Program-made: the position numbers and the translations under genes | Notes under the pieces: model-generated | The model's input: the letters and a program-made list of their open reading frames with translations, nothing else | Databases searched by the model: none | What the model was told of the DNA's origin: nothing | NCBI GenBank assembly: GCA_964367055.1 | Contig: CAYIWD010000014.1 | Location: 1 to 17,760, forward strand | Source: UM-FILTER-39-64 sp964367055 | Lineage (GTDB): Bacteria; Patescibacteriota; Minisyncoccia; UBA6257; UBA9933 | DNA length: 17,760 nt | Direction: 5' to 3' | In this document: positions 1 through 6,069 of the stretch, piece after piece | How the letters are laid out: each line of letters begins with the position of its first letter | How positions within the stretch are numbered: the stretch's first letter is position 1

Positions 1-10
1 GAACAAGCGA

Positions 11-97
11 GCCCGCCACGCTGGGGCGGGCGAAGCGGGTTGAGGAGAAAAGAAATTTTTCTGTGAAAGAATTTTCTGTGAGAAAAGAAAGTTTTCT
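11..97. repeat. Hairpin cluster downstream of rpsJ
   Basis: This is the 3' flank of rpsJ. A GC-rich perfect 7-bp stem (GCCCGCC at 11-17, GGCGGGC at 25-31) lies next to three AT-rich mini-hairpins: AGAAAA/TTTTCT at 46-62, AGAA/TTCT at about 68-77, and AGAAAA/TTTTCT at 81-97. The AT-rich hairpins sit within 60 nt of the rpsJ stop and could slow or end transcription on the minus strand, but no clean U-tract follows a GC stem. No gene is visible in positions 1-100. Confidence 0.4.
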
Positions 98-100
98 GAC

Positions 101-430
101 TCACACCATCTTAATCTCAATATCCACCCCCGCCGGCAGATTTAGATTGGAAAGCGCCTCAACAATTTTCGGACTCGGATTTAAGATATCAATTAATCTT
201 TTATGCACCCGCAGTTCAAATTGCTCCCGCGAATCTTTGTGAACAAAAGTTGAACGATTAACCGTATAACGCCTGTATTCTGTAGGCAAAGGAATAGGGC
301 CAATAACTTCAGCGCCGTTTCTTAGAGCAATATCAATAATCTGACGAGAGGAATTGTCAATCAGTTTATGGTCATAAGACTTAATTCTCAGCCGCAACTT
401 TGTCTGTTGCTCGACCTCTTTCTTTGCCAT
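101..430 (-). CDS. rpsJ: 30S ribosomal protein S10
   Basis: This is S10 (NusE), a protein of the small-subunit head that also partners NusB in transcription antitermination. At 109 residues it has the usual family length. The order of family blocks is intact: the N-terminal strand KLRLRIKSYDHKLID, GPIPLPTEYRRYTVNRSTFVHKDSREQFELRVHKRLIDI in the middle, and a C-terminal end GVDIEIKMV. It ends in TGA, so UGA is a stop codon here. The start ATG lies 11 nt behind the tuf stop with no Shine-Dalgarno sequence, so it is almost certainly co-transcribed with tuf, as at the classical str/S10 operon junction. The rest of an S10 operon is not seen before the window edge. Confidence 0.96.
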   Translation of the reverse strand: MAKKEVEQQTKLRLRIKSYDHKLIDNSSRQIIDIALRNGAEVIGPIPLPTEYRRYTVNRSTFVHKDSREQFELRVHKRLIDILNPSPKIVEALSNLNLPAGVDIEIKMV

Positions 431-441
431 TTGTTTTAAAT

Positions 442-1644
442 TTACTTAAAGATTTTGGTTACTACTCCAGCGCCCACAGTTTTTCCGCCTTCCCGAATAG
501 CAAATCTTTGTTTTTCTTCCAAAGCCACTGGCGCTATTAATTTAATTGTTAAATTATTAACAGTATCGCCGGGCATTACCATTTCAATGCCTTCTGGCAA
601 AATAAGCTCGCCAGTCACATCAGTGGTGCGAATATAAAATTGCGGCTTATAACCCTTAAAGAATGGAGTGTGCCTGCCGCCTTCCTCTTTGCTCAAAACA
701 TAAACTTCTGCTTCAAAATCTGTATGCGGAGTAACACTACCGGGCTTAGCAATAACTTGCCCTCTTTCAACATCTTCTTTTTTAAGACCGCGGAGCAGAA
801 TACCGACATTATCGCCGGCTCGACCTTCATCAAGAAGTTTATTAAACATTTCAATGCCGGTAATAACAGTTTTCTGGGTCGGTTTCAAACCAATAATTTC
901 TATTTCTTCGTTAATCTTAATTACTCCACGTTCTACTCGGCCAGTAACCACTGTTCCTCTACCTTCAATAGAGAATATGTCTTCAATTGGCATCAAAAAC
1001 GGCTTATCAATATCTCTTTGCGGCTCTGGAATATAATCATCAAGAGCTTTAACCAGTTCCAAAATCGGTTTAGCTGCTTCATCATCGGCTGATTTTGCCT
1101 CCAATGCCTTCAAAGCCGAACCTTTAATTATCGGAGTTTCATCTCCAGGGAAATTATACTTTTTCAAAAGTTCCCGAATTTCGCCTTCAACAAGATTAAT
1201 CAATTCTGGATCATCAACTTGGTCTGTTTTATTAAGAAAAACAATGATTGCCGGCACGCCAACCTGGTAAGCCAAAAGAATATGTTCTCTGGTTTGAGGC
1301 ATAGGACCGTCAGTTGCTGAAACAACCAAAACCGCGCCGTCCATTTGAGCGGCGCCGGTTATCATATTTTTAATGTAATCAGCGTGACCCGGAGCATCAA
1401 TGTGGGCATAGTGCCGCTTCTCTGACTGATATTCCGAGTGATGCAAGGCAATTGTAATACCTCGAGCTTTTTCCTCGGGCGAGTTATCAATCTGATCAAC
1501 GCTTTCTTCTTTTTCAATAAGACCTTTTAATTTAAGAATATGCATAATCGCCGCGGTGAGCGTTGTTTTACCGTGGTCAACATGGCCAATAGTGCCAACA
1601 TTTACATGCGGCTTAGTTCTTTCGAATTTTGCTTTTTCAGCCAT
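442..1644 (-). CDS. tuf: Translation elongation factor Tu
   Basis: EF-Tu is the GTPase that delivers aminoacyl-tRNA to the ribosome. It has 400 residues, close to the usual 393-400. GTPase motifs are intact: P-loop GHVDHGKT at residues 20-27, switch I ARGITI, G3 as DAPGH (the common form is DCPGH), NKTD as the guanine-specificity motif, and the G5 motif SALKALE. Domains 2 and 3 follow (EDIFSIEGRGTVVTGRVERG; C-terminal EGGKTVGAGVVTKI). The gene is first in a tuf-rpsJ unit. A consensus -35 box lies just behind rplQ, leaving a leader of roughly 110 nt that carries an unusual repeat cluster. There is no Shine-Dalgarno sequence before the ATG. Confidence 0.98.
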   Translation of the reverse strand: MAEKAKFERTKPHVNVGTIGHVDHGKTTLTAAIMHILKLKGLIEKEESVDQIDNSPEEKARGITIALHHSEYQSEKRHYAHIDAPGHADYIKNMITGAAQMDGAVLVVSATDGPMPQTREHILLAYQVGVPAIIVFLNKTDQVDDPELINLVEGEIRELLKKYNFPGDETPIIKGSALKALEAKSADDEAAKPILELVKALDDYIPEPQRDIDKPFLMPIEDIFSIEGRGTVVTGRVERGVIKINEEIEIIGLKPTQKTVITGIEMFNKLLDEGRAGDNVGILLRGLKKEDVERGQVIAKPGSVTPHTDFEAEVYVLSKEEGGRHTPFFKGYKPQFYIRTTDVTGELILPEGIEMVMPGDTVNNLTIKLIAPVALEEKQRFAIREGGKTVGAGVVTKIFK

Positions 1645-1670
1645 AATCGTTTCGCTTAATCGATGCCAAT

Positions 1671-1736
1671 ATACGAATGGATACTAATGATACGAATACC
1701 ATTGGTATAATTAGTATGAATTAGTATATTAGTATC
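1671..1736. repeat. Octamer repeat cluster and hairpin in the tuf leader
   Basis: Octamers of the type ATACTAAT/ATTAGTAT are packed here: ATACGAAT at 1671-1678 and 1690-1697, ATACTAAT at 1681-1688, and ATTAGTAT at 1710-1717, 1720-1727 and 1728-1735. A central inverted repeat ATACCA/TGGTAT (1696-1701/1703-1708) and the outer arms GATACTAAT/ATTAGTATC (1680-1688/1728-1736) can fold the stretch into a long hairpin. It lies inside the presumed 5' leader of tuf mRNA on the minus strand. Function unknown. Confidence 0.6.
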
Positions 1737-1760
1737 GCGTTATTTTTACGACTTTTTAAG

Positions 1761-1787
1761 TTTATATTTTTATACAATAAATGTCAA
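1761..1787 (-). promoter_or_regulatory. Sigma70-type promoter of tuf-rpsJ
   Basis: On the minus strand a perfect TTGACA (1782-1787) is followed after 15 nt by TATAAA (1761-1766), 6 nt or less from the rplQ stop codon. The spacer is shorter than the usual 17. The position fits a dedicated promoter for the tuf-rpsJ unit with a leader of roughly 110 nt. Confidence 0.6.
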
Positions 1788-1792
1788 GACCT

Positions 1793-2155
1793 TTAAGTTA
1801 GTTGAACAAACTCTATCAGCGCCATTTTCGCGCCATCTTTTATCCTTTGTTTAGCACTTTTGATAATTCTTATGTATCCGCCTTGACGATTTTGATATTT
1901 TTGCGCCAAAGTGAAATAAATTTTTTGAACGGCTTTTTTATTATGGATACGACTCTGCAATAATCTAAAAGTTGCTAAATTTTGTTTTTTGCCAAGCGTG
2001 ATTAACTTTTCTATTTTGGGTTTAATCTCTTTAGCTTTTGCCTCTGTTGTCTCTATTTTTTCCCGCAAAATTAAATTATTTATTAAACTATTAAAAAGGG
2101 CTGTTCTTTGCCCTTTTTTGCGATGAAATTTACGGCCACGTTGAAGATGCTTCAT
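1793..2155 (-). CDS. rplQ: 50S ribosomal protein L17
   Basis: L17 is a large-subunit protein near the peptide exit tunnel. The chosen ATG at 2155 gives 120 residues beginning MKHLQRGRKFHRKKGQRTALFNSL, the canonical L17 N-terminus. The frame is also open upstream to a TTG at 2200, but that would add a lysine-rich stretch lying inside the 3' end of rpoA and is rejected. The rpoA stop and the rplQ ATG are separated by 1 nt, so translation is probably coupled. The rpoA-rplQ pair is the classical end of the alpha operon. There is no Shine-Dalgarno sequence; the upstream sequence is an A/G-rich lysine-codon tract. Confidence 0.95.
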   Translation of the reverse strand: MKHLQRGRKFHRKKGQRTALFNSLINNLILREKIETTEAKAKEIKPKIEKLITLGKKQNLATFRLLQSRIHNKKAVQKIYFTLAQKYQNRQGGYIRIIKSAKQRIKDGAKMALIEFVQLT

Positions 2156-2156
2156 A

Positions 2157-2921
2157 TTATTTCTTTTTTTTCTTTCTTTCTTTTTTTTCTTTAACTTCAA
2201 TGGCTTCTTCCATTTTTTCCTCTTCTATTATTTCAACAGCTCCAATTTTTTCAAAGTGATCTTTTAAAATATTACAGGCCTTATGTAACGCCCGAGAAGG
2301 AGAAACGGTGCCATCGGTTTCAATTATAATTTTTAAGCGATTAAAATCAGTACGTTCACCAACTCTCATATTTTCAACATCAAAATTAACCTTAACTACC
2401 GGAGAAAAAAACGCGTCAATAGCAATTGTTTTAATGGGTAATTTTTCAATTTTGCGCGCTTCCACCGGCACATAGCCCGCACCTTTTTCCACTATTATTT
2501 CCATATCGAGCTCAGTATTTTTATTTGTTATAGTCGCAATATGACTGTCTGGATTAACAACTTCTACTTGAGCGTTGGCTTTAATATCTCCGGCCGTGAC
2601 TTTTTTCTCTCCTTTCACTTTTAATGTCAAAATTTGCGGCTCCTCAGCGTAAAATTTAAAGCGAACTCTTTTAAGATTCAAGGTTATCTCCACCACATCC
2701 TCCAAAATTCCAGGAATAGTGGAAAATTCGTGTTCTGCTCCCTTAATTTTTATACTGGTAATAGCGGCTCCGGTTAGCGAAGAAAGAAGCACCCTACGCA
2801 AAGCATTGCCTACGGTCAATCCATAACCAGTATAAAGTCCTTCAACTTCAAATAGACCCTCTTTTTGGGTTTCAGAAACTTTTTTAATTTTTATCGCTTC
2901 ACTTAATTGTAGCCATTCCAT
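2157..2921 (-). CDS. rpoA: RNA polymerase alpha subunit lacking the C-terminal domain
   Basis: The alpha subunit forms the dimer on which RNA polymerase assembles. Residues 1 to about 233 hold the complete N-terminal domain (YGLTVGNALRRVLLSSLTGAAITSIKIKG at 33-61; KVNFDVENMRVGERTDFNRLKIIIETDGTVSPSRALHKACNIL at 177-219). The protein ends at 254 after an acidic then poly-lysine tail. The usual protein is about 310-330 residues, with a C-terminal domain that binds UP elements and activators; that domain is absent. The natural stop lies 1 nt before rplQ and nothing resembling the missing domain is visible in other frames, so this looks like a genuine short form rather than a frameshift. Upstream lies a small membrane protein gene and the GC-rich repeat at 2949-2973. 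Confidence 0.96.
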   Translation of the reverse strand: MEWLQLSEAIKIKKVSETQKEGLFEVEGLYTGYGLTVGNALRRVLLSSLTGAAITSIKIKGAEHEFSTIPGILEDVVEITLNLKRVRFKFYAEEPQILTLKVKGEKKVTAGDIKANAQVEVVNPDSHIATITNKNTELDMEIIVEKGAGYVPVEARKIEKLPIKTIAIDAFFSPVVKVNFDVENMRVGERTDFNRLKIIIETDGTVSPSRALHKACNILKDHFEKIGAVEIIEEEKMEEAIEVKEKKERKKKKK

Positions 2922-2948
2922 ATTTGTTGATAATTAAAAATTATTTAA

Positions 2949-2973
2949 CTTGTCCCGAGCGTTTAGCGAGGGA
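2949..2973. repeat. GC-rich short repeat, same family as the copy in proS
   Basis: The plus strand reads CTTGTCCCGAG, 7 nt, then CGAGGGA. The copy inside proS at 6591-6615 reads CTTGCCCCGAG, 6 nt, then CGAGGGG. The flanks match base for base except for one transition on each side. This copy overlaps the 3' end of the small gene at 2963-3202 and supplies its last residues and stop codon. It is an island of GC in AT-rich DNA. Confidence 0.6.
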
Positions 2974-3202
2974 TAAATTTGAAGGTGGAAAGGATTCCTT
3001 CTTTTTTGCAACCGCAGCCTAAATTGTCGGAAAATGACACGTACCCATTAGCGCACATAATTTCTGTTAATGTTTTACATTCTTCCTGATCTATACTGGG
3101 AAGATAATCTTTTCTACCAAGAATTAAAGAATTAATCGCATATTTTTGCCACCAGTAAATCCCGCCAGCCACCGCTAAAACTCCAACTACTATCAAAATC
3201 AT
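2963..3202 (-). CDS. Small membrane-anchored Cys-containing protein, unknown function
   Basis: This 79-residue protein has an N-terminal hydrophobic segment (residues 1-17, ILIVVGVLAVAGGIYWW) and a short soluble part with four cysteines: ECKTLTEIMC, then NLGCGCKKEG. It looks like a single-pass or signal-anchor protein whose outer part could hold two disulfides or a metal. I do not recognise the family. The ATG at 3202 is the only plausible start, because an in-frame TAA lies shortly upstream. The last codons and the stop fall inside the GC-rich repeat at 2949-2973, so the natural C-terminus may have been altered by that repeat. It sits between a toxin-antitoxin pair and rpoA. Confidence 0.65.
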   Translation of the reverse strand: MILIVVGVLAVAGGIYWWQKYAINSLILGRKDYLPSIDQEECKTLTEIMCANGYVSFSDNLGCGCKKEGILSTFKFIPR

Positions 3203-3256
3203 AATAATTGGCGCTATACCTTTTTAATTTTGCAAATTCATATATTTAATTAAAAT

Positions 3257-3499
3257 TTATTTATGACGTTTAATATCAAGAAGAATATAATTGTCTTTTT
3301 CAATAAGAAAATAAAATCTGTATTTTTGGTCTATTCGCGCTTGCCATATTCCCCGAGTTTCGTCATATTTCTTTGCTCTTAACGATGGATGAAGAAGATT
3401 TTTTAAGAGAAAGTTTAATGATTTATCTGTTCTTTTCTGAAGATGCTGGGGAAGATTTTTATATTTCTTGACAAAACATTCGGTAGAATAAATCTTCAT
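3257..3499 (-). CDS. RelE/ParE-superfamily toxin
   Basis: This is the likely toxin of a type II toxin-antitoxin pair. From the ATG at 3499 it has 80 residues: MKIYSTECFVKKYKNLP, a helical middle, LHPSLRAKKYD, IWQARIDQKYRFYFLIEKDNYILLDIKRHK. The pattern (Lys-rich helices, HPSLR, then KYRFYFLIE strands and a basic/His C-terminus) is that of the RelE/YafQ/HigB fold, which usually cleaves mRNA on the ribosome. The exact subfamily and activity cannot be told. A GTG at 3517 would add six residues and overlap the antitoxin by 7 nt; the ATG is preferred because family members usually begin just before the first strand. Expression should come from the antitoxin promoter. Confidence 0.85.
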   Translation of the reverse strand: MKIYSTECFVKKYKNLPQHLQKRTDKSLNFLLKNLLHPSLRAKKYDETRGIWQARIDQKYRFYFLIEKDNYILLDIKRHK

Positions 3500-3510
3500 G
3501 AAATTAGCAA

Positions 3511-3741
3511 TTAACACTTTCTGATTGCTCTTTTAAATTCATTCACGCTTTCAAATGGCCCTAAAATTCTACCTGTTTTTACGTCTTCAAGGGCTTTCTT
3601 AAGACCTTGGTCAAGTTTTTTTATTTTTGAAAAACGCAAAAGCTCTTCATAAAAAGCTTTTTTAAGAATTACAAATTTCTCTCCTTTTACTTCAAAATCG
3701 TCAACTGCTCTTATTTTTTTTGGAAGAGCTATGATAGCCAT
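3511..3741 (-). CDS. Antitoxin of the RelE/ParE-type pair
   Basis: This 76-residue protein lies directly upstream of the toxin. The N-terminal part (FEVKGEKFVILKKAFYEELLRFSKIKK) resembles the strand plus helix of Phd/AbrB-type antitoxins. The C-terminal part (ALEDVKTGRILGPFESVNEFKRAIRK) is the helical tail that such antitoxins use to wrap the toxin. The ATG at 3741 starts 7 nt behind a TATTAT -10 box, so the mRNA is probably leaderless. Antitoxins of this kind normally repress their own promoter. Assignment rests on neighbour, size and tail pattern, not on a detected domain. Confidence 0.8.
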   Translation of the reverse strand: MAIIALPKKIRAVDDFEVKGEKFVILKKAFYEELLRFSKIKKLDQGLKKALEDVKTGRILGPFESVNEFKRAIRKC

Positions 3742-3748
3742 ATGGTAA

Positions 3749-3778
3749 ATAATATCACATTTAGAAACCAGAAGTCAA
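3749..3778 (-). promoter_or_regulatory. Promoter of the toxin-antitoxin pair, probably leaderless
   Basis: On the minus strand TTGACT (3773-3778), an 18-nt spacer and TATTAT (3749-3754) precede the antitoxin ATG by 7 nt, putting the expected transcription start at or within a base or two of the start codon. The first 24 nt from just before the -35 box match the hicB-remnant promoter (8378-8406) at 21 positions. Confidence 0.7.
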
Positions 3779-3792
3779 ATTTTACTTTGATT

Positions 3793-4413
3793 TTACTTGC
3801 TATAGTAATCAACGACCAAACCAATATCAAATGGCATTTCTGTATCTGTCGGCAATGAGAGCATTCGTCCTTCAATTTTGTCCCTATCCAAAACCAACCA
3901 TTCTGGCGGGTCGTATTTTTTAATTTTATTCGATAAATCTTGAAAAATCAATAGCGTTGAAGATGAGGGTTTTATAGAAATAATATCATTAACCTTCACA
4001 GCGTAAGATGGGCTACTTATTTTTTTAGCGTTAACCAAAAAATGACCATGGTTGATTAATTGTCTCGCAATTATTCTTGAAGAAGTCAGACCTAATCGAA
4101 AAATTACATTGAATAACTGTCTTTCGAGCTCACTAACAATAGTATCGCTTATCGCGCCGGTTTTTTCCATCGCAGCCTTAACAATCTTAAGCATTTGCGC
4201 TTCTCGCAAACCATAAGTTACTTTTATTCTTTGTTTTTCCAAAAGCTGTTGACCGTATTCTGATAAAGCTCTTCGACGTTTTCCGCCGTGCATACCCGGC
4301 CGGTTTGGACGCCTAACCATAGCGCATTTTGGCGAATTACAACGCTCCCCTTTTAAAAAGAGCTTCATTCCCAAAGCGCGTTCTTTTTTTTCTTTTGATT
4401 TAGTTTCCTTCAT
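3793..4413 (-). CDS. rpsD: 30S ribosomal protein S4
   Basis: S4 is a primary 16S rRNA-binding protein of the small subunit. It has 206 residues: the core N-terminal block LFLKGERCNSPKCAMVRRPNRPGMHG (residues 18-43), SEYGQQLLEKQRIKVTYGLRE, then the S4 RNA-binding domain (about 96-160: RQLFNVIFRLGLTSSRIIARQLINHGHFLVN) and a complete C-terminus. Zinc-binding S4 proteins carry four cysteines in the N-terminus. Here only C25 and C30 remain, and the segment where the first CxxC would lie reads KSKEKKERALG. Its start overlaps the nusB stop by 14 nt, so the two are translationally coupled. A toxin-antitoxin promoter begins 14 nt beyond its stop. Confidence 0.95.
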   Translation of the reverse strand: MKETKSKEKKERALGMKLFLKGERCNSPKCAMVRRPNRPGMHGGKRRRALSEYGQQLLEKQRIKVTYGLREAQMLKIVKAAMEKTGAISDTIVSELERQLFNVIFRLGLTSSRIIARQLINHGHFLVNAKKISSPSYAVKVNDIISIKPSSSTLLIFQDLSNKIKKYDPPEWLVLDRDKIEGRMLSLPTDTEMPFDIGLVVDYYSK

Positions 4414-4834
4414 TTTTATTATTTAATTCTTTATATACCGTGCCCATTACTCCGTTAATAAATTTTCCTGAATTTGGCCCGCCGTAATTTTTTGCCAACT
4501 CAATCGCTTCGTTAATCGCCACTTTTGATGGCACTTCATTTTGGTCGGAATATAATAATTCATATAAGCCGATTCTTAAAACATTCCGGTCAATGGCAGA
4601 AATTTGAGCTATCGGCCACTCCGGCGCCGCTTTCTCTATAATTTTATTTAAATGGTCAAAATTTTTAATTACACCATTAGCTATTCGCCAAACAAATTCC
4701 GGCTCGTCTATGCCCGGACCAAATTCTTGTAAATTCCGCTCAATAATTTTTGCCAAATCAATTTTCCGATTGTAAAAATCCCATTCGTATAATGACTGCA
4801 AAACTATTGAACGAGATAAATGACGAGTAGCCAT
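4400..4834 (-). CDS. nusB: Transcription antitermination factor NusB
   Basis: NusB binds boxA RNA together with S10 to promote antitermination of rRNA transcription. It has 144 residues, normal for the family, all helical. Recognisable parts are the N-terminal RHLSRSIVLQSLYEWDF, the central WPIAQISAIDRNVLRIGLYELLY and the C-terminal VPSKVAINEAIELAKNYGGPNSGKFINGVMG. The start ATG is 1 nt behind the rpmF stop and its end overlaps rpsD, placing it in the middle of the proS-mreB-rpmF-nusB-rpsD unit. S10, its usual partner, is also encoded in this window. Confidence 0.95.
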   Translation of the reverse strand: MATRHLSRSIVLQSLYEWDFYNRKIDLAKIIERNLQEFGPGIDEPEFVWRIANGVIKNFDHLNKIIEKAAPEWPIAQISAIDRNVLRIGLYELLYSDQNEVPSKVAINEAIELAKNYGGPNSGKFINGVMGTVYKELNNKNEGN

Positions 4835-4835
4835 T

Positions 4836-5030
4836 TTATTTTTTAACTTTCAATCTGGGCTTTTTGACAATTTTTCCTTTGTAATTTCCACAATTTCCGC
4901 AAATTTTATGGGGCAAAATAGGAAAACCGCAATTCGAACAGACAAAAACCCCTGACGGCTTCAAAGCTAAATGAGACCTGCGTCTGCCAGTTTTTGAATG
5001 AGTATGATGTTTTGTTGGTACGCCACCCAT
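4836..5030 (-). CDS. rpmF: 50S ribosomal protein L32 (zinc-binding form)
   Basis: L32 is a small large-subunit protein. At 64 residues it is of family length. It carries a clear zinc ribbon with C31/C34 and C44/C47 (CSNCG...ICGNCGNYKGK) and the basic N-terminus with SKTGRRRSHLAL. The N-terminus MGGVPTKHHTHSK is a variant of the common MAVPK start. It follows the mreB stop by 1 nt. Its upstream sequence has the only Shine-Dalgarno-like element noticed (GGGAG), but 13 nt from the ATG, which is far. Confidence 0.95.
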   Translation of the reverse strand: MGGVPTKHHTHSKTGRRRSHLALKPSGVFVCSNCGFPILPHKICGNCGNYKGKIVKKPRLKVKK

Positions 5031-5031
5031 G

Positions 5032-6069
5032 TTAAATATTTATCTCCCTAGGTTTTAAATTATTAGCGAAAAATCTAGAATGTTGCGGGATATTTTCTGA
5101 AATAACGCCGGTCCCTCTTACTACGCAAGTTAGGGCATCTTCAATAACATTCGCTTTTACCGCAATTTCCCTTTCAATTAATTGGTCAATGCCCCGCAGT
5201 AAACTACCTCCGCCACAAAGATGAACGCCGTTTTTTAAGATATCACCGACAAGCTCCGGAGGCGTAATCTCAATTGTTTCTTTAACCGCCTCAGTAATTG
5301 AACGCAATGAGCGATTGATTGCCATTCTCACCTGTCCGCCTTTAACAATAATTTCTCTAGGCAAACCAGTAGCCATATCGCGACCGCGAACCGCTAACTC
5401 CAATTTTTCATCAAGCGAGATAGCCGAACCAATGACTATTTTTAATTCTTCGGCAGTTGGCTCGCCAATCACCAATTTAAATTCATCGCGGATAAATTTA
5501 ACAATGTCATCATTTAATTTATCGCCGGCAATTTTTAAACTTCTAGCTGTGACTATACCAGCCATTGAAATAACGGCAATTTCTGTGGTGCCACCGCCAA
5601 TGTCTACTATCATGCTAGCGGTCGGCTCATCAATCGGCAATCGCGCTCCCAAAGCCGCAGCAATTGGCTCTTCAATTAAATATGCCCTGGCCGCGCCAGC
5701 AGAGATAACCGCGTCTTCAACTGATTTTCTTTCCACTTCTGTCAAATTGGTTGGAATACCGATAACCACCCGGCAATAATTGAACATCTTATTATTCACC
5801 TTCTTTAAAAAATGACGCAGGAGCTCCCGGGTAACTTCAAAATCAGAGATAACGCCGTTAATTAAAGGCCTGACAATTGAAATATGGGTCGGGGTACGGC
5901 CAACCATTTTTTTGGCCTCTTCGCCAATAGCTAAAATTTGATTAGTTTTGTTATTAATCGCGGTCAGCGATGGCTCGCTGATAATAATTCCTTTGCCTTT
6001 AACATAAACCAAAGAATTAGCAGTACCCAAATCAATACCAATATCTTTTTTAAAATAATCAAAAATCAT
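5032..6069 (-). CDS. mreB: Rod shape-determining protein MreB (first copy)
   Basis: MreB is a bacterial actin that forms membrane-bound filaments guiding cell-wall synthesis. It has 345 residues. Nucleotide-site motifs are all present: phosphate loop 1 DLGTANS (13-19), the EEP catalytic region (134-136, LIEEPIAAALGA), phosphate loop 2 DIGGGTTE (156-163), VRGRDMATGLPREI, and the adenosine loop HLCGGGSLLRGI. The N-terminus MIFDYFKK is a short amphipathic membrane-binding segment. The start codon overlaps the proS stop as ATGA. A second MreB at 13431-14438 differs at catalytic positions. No mreC or mreD lies nearby. Confidence 0.95.
   Translation of the reverse strand: MIFDYFKKDIGIDLGTANSLVYVKGKGIIISEPSLTAINNKTNQILAIGEEAKKMVGRTPTHISIVRPLINGVISDFEVTRELLRHFLKKVNNKMFNYCRVVIGIPTNLTEVERKSVEDAVISAGAARAYLIEEPIAAALGARLPIDEPTASMIVDIGGGTTEIAVISMAGIVTARSLKIAGDKLNDDIVKFIRDEFKLVIGEPTAEELKIVIGSAISLDEKLELAVRGRDMATGLPREIIVKGGQVRMAINRSLRSITEAVKETIEITPPELVGDILKNGVHLCGGGSLLRGIDQLIEREIAVKANVIEDALTCVVRGTGVISENIPQHSRFFANNLKPREINI

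Noticed and set aside
640..1092. Open plus-strand frame opposite tuf, 150 codons
   Set aside because: Lies wholly antisense to the clearly coding EF-Tu gene and has no recognisable protein features; a shadow of tuf codon usage.
1645..1792. tRNA gene in the tuf-rplQ gap (tuf is often near tRNA genes)
   Set aside because: The gap is AT-rich octamer repeats with no cloverleaf or T-loop (GTTCRA) signature; no tRNA was found elsewhere either.
2156..2200. Longer rplQ starting at TTG 2200
   Set aside because: Would add a lysine-rich leader within rpoA; the canonical L17 N-terminus begins at ATG 2155.
5315..5779. Open plus-strand frame opposite mreB, 154 codons
   Set aside because: Antisense to MreB, serine/isoleucine-rich low-complexity translation; a shadow frame.
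101..6068. UGA recoded as glycine (as in Gracilibacteria/SR1)
   Set aside because: TGA terminates rpsJ and proS at exactly the expected protein ends, so the code is standard.
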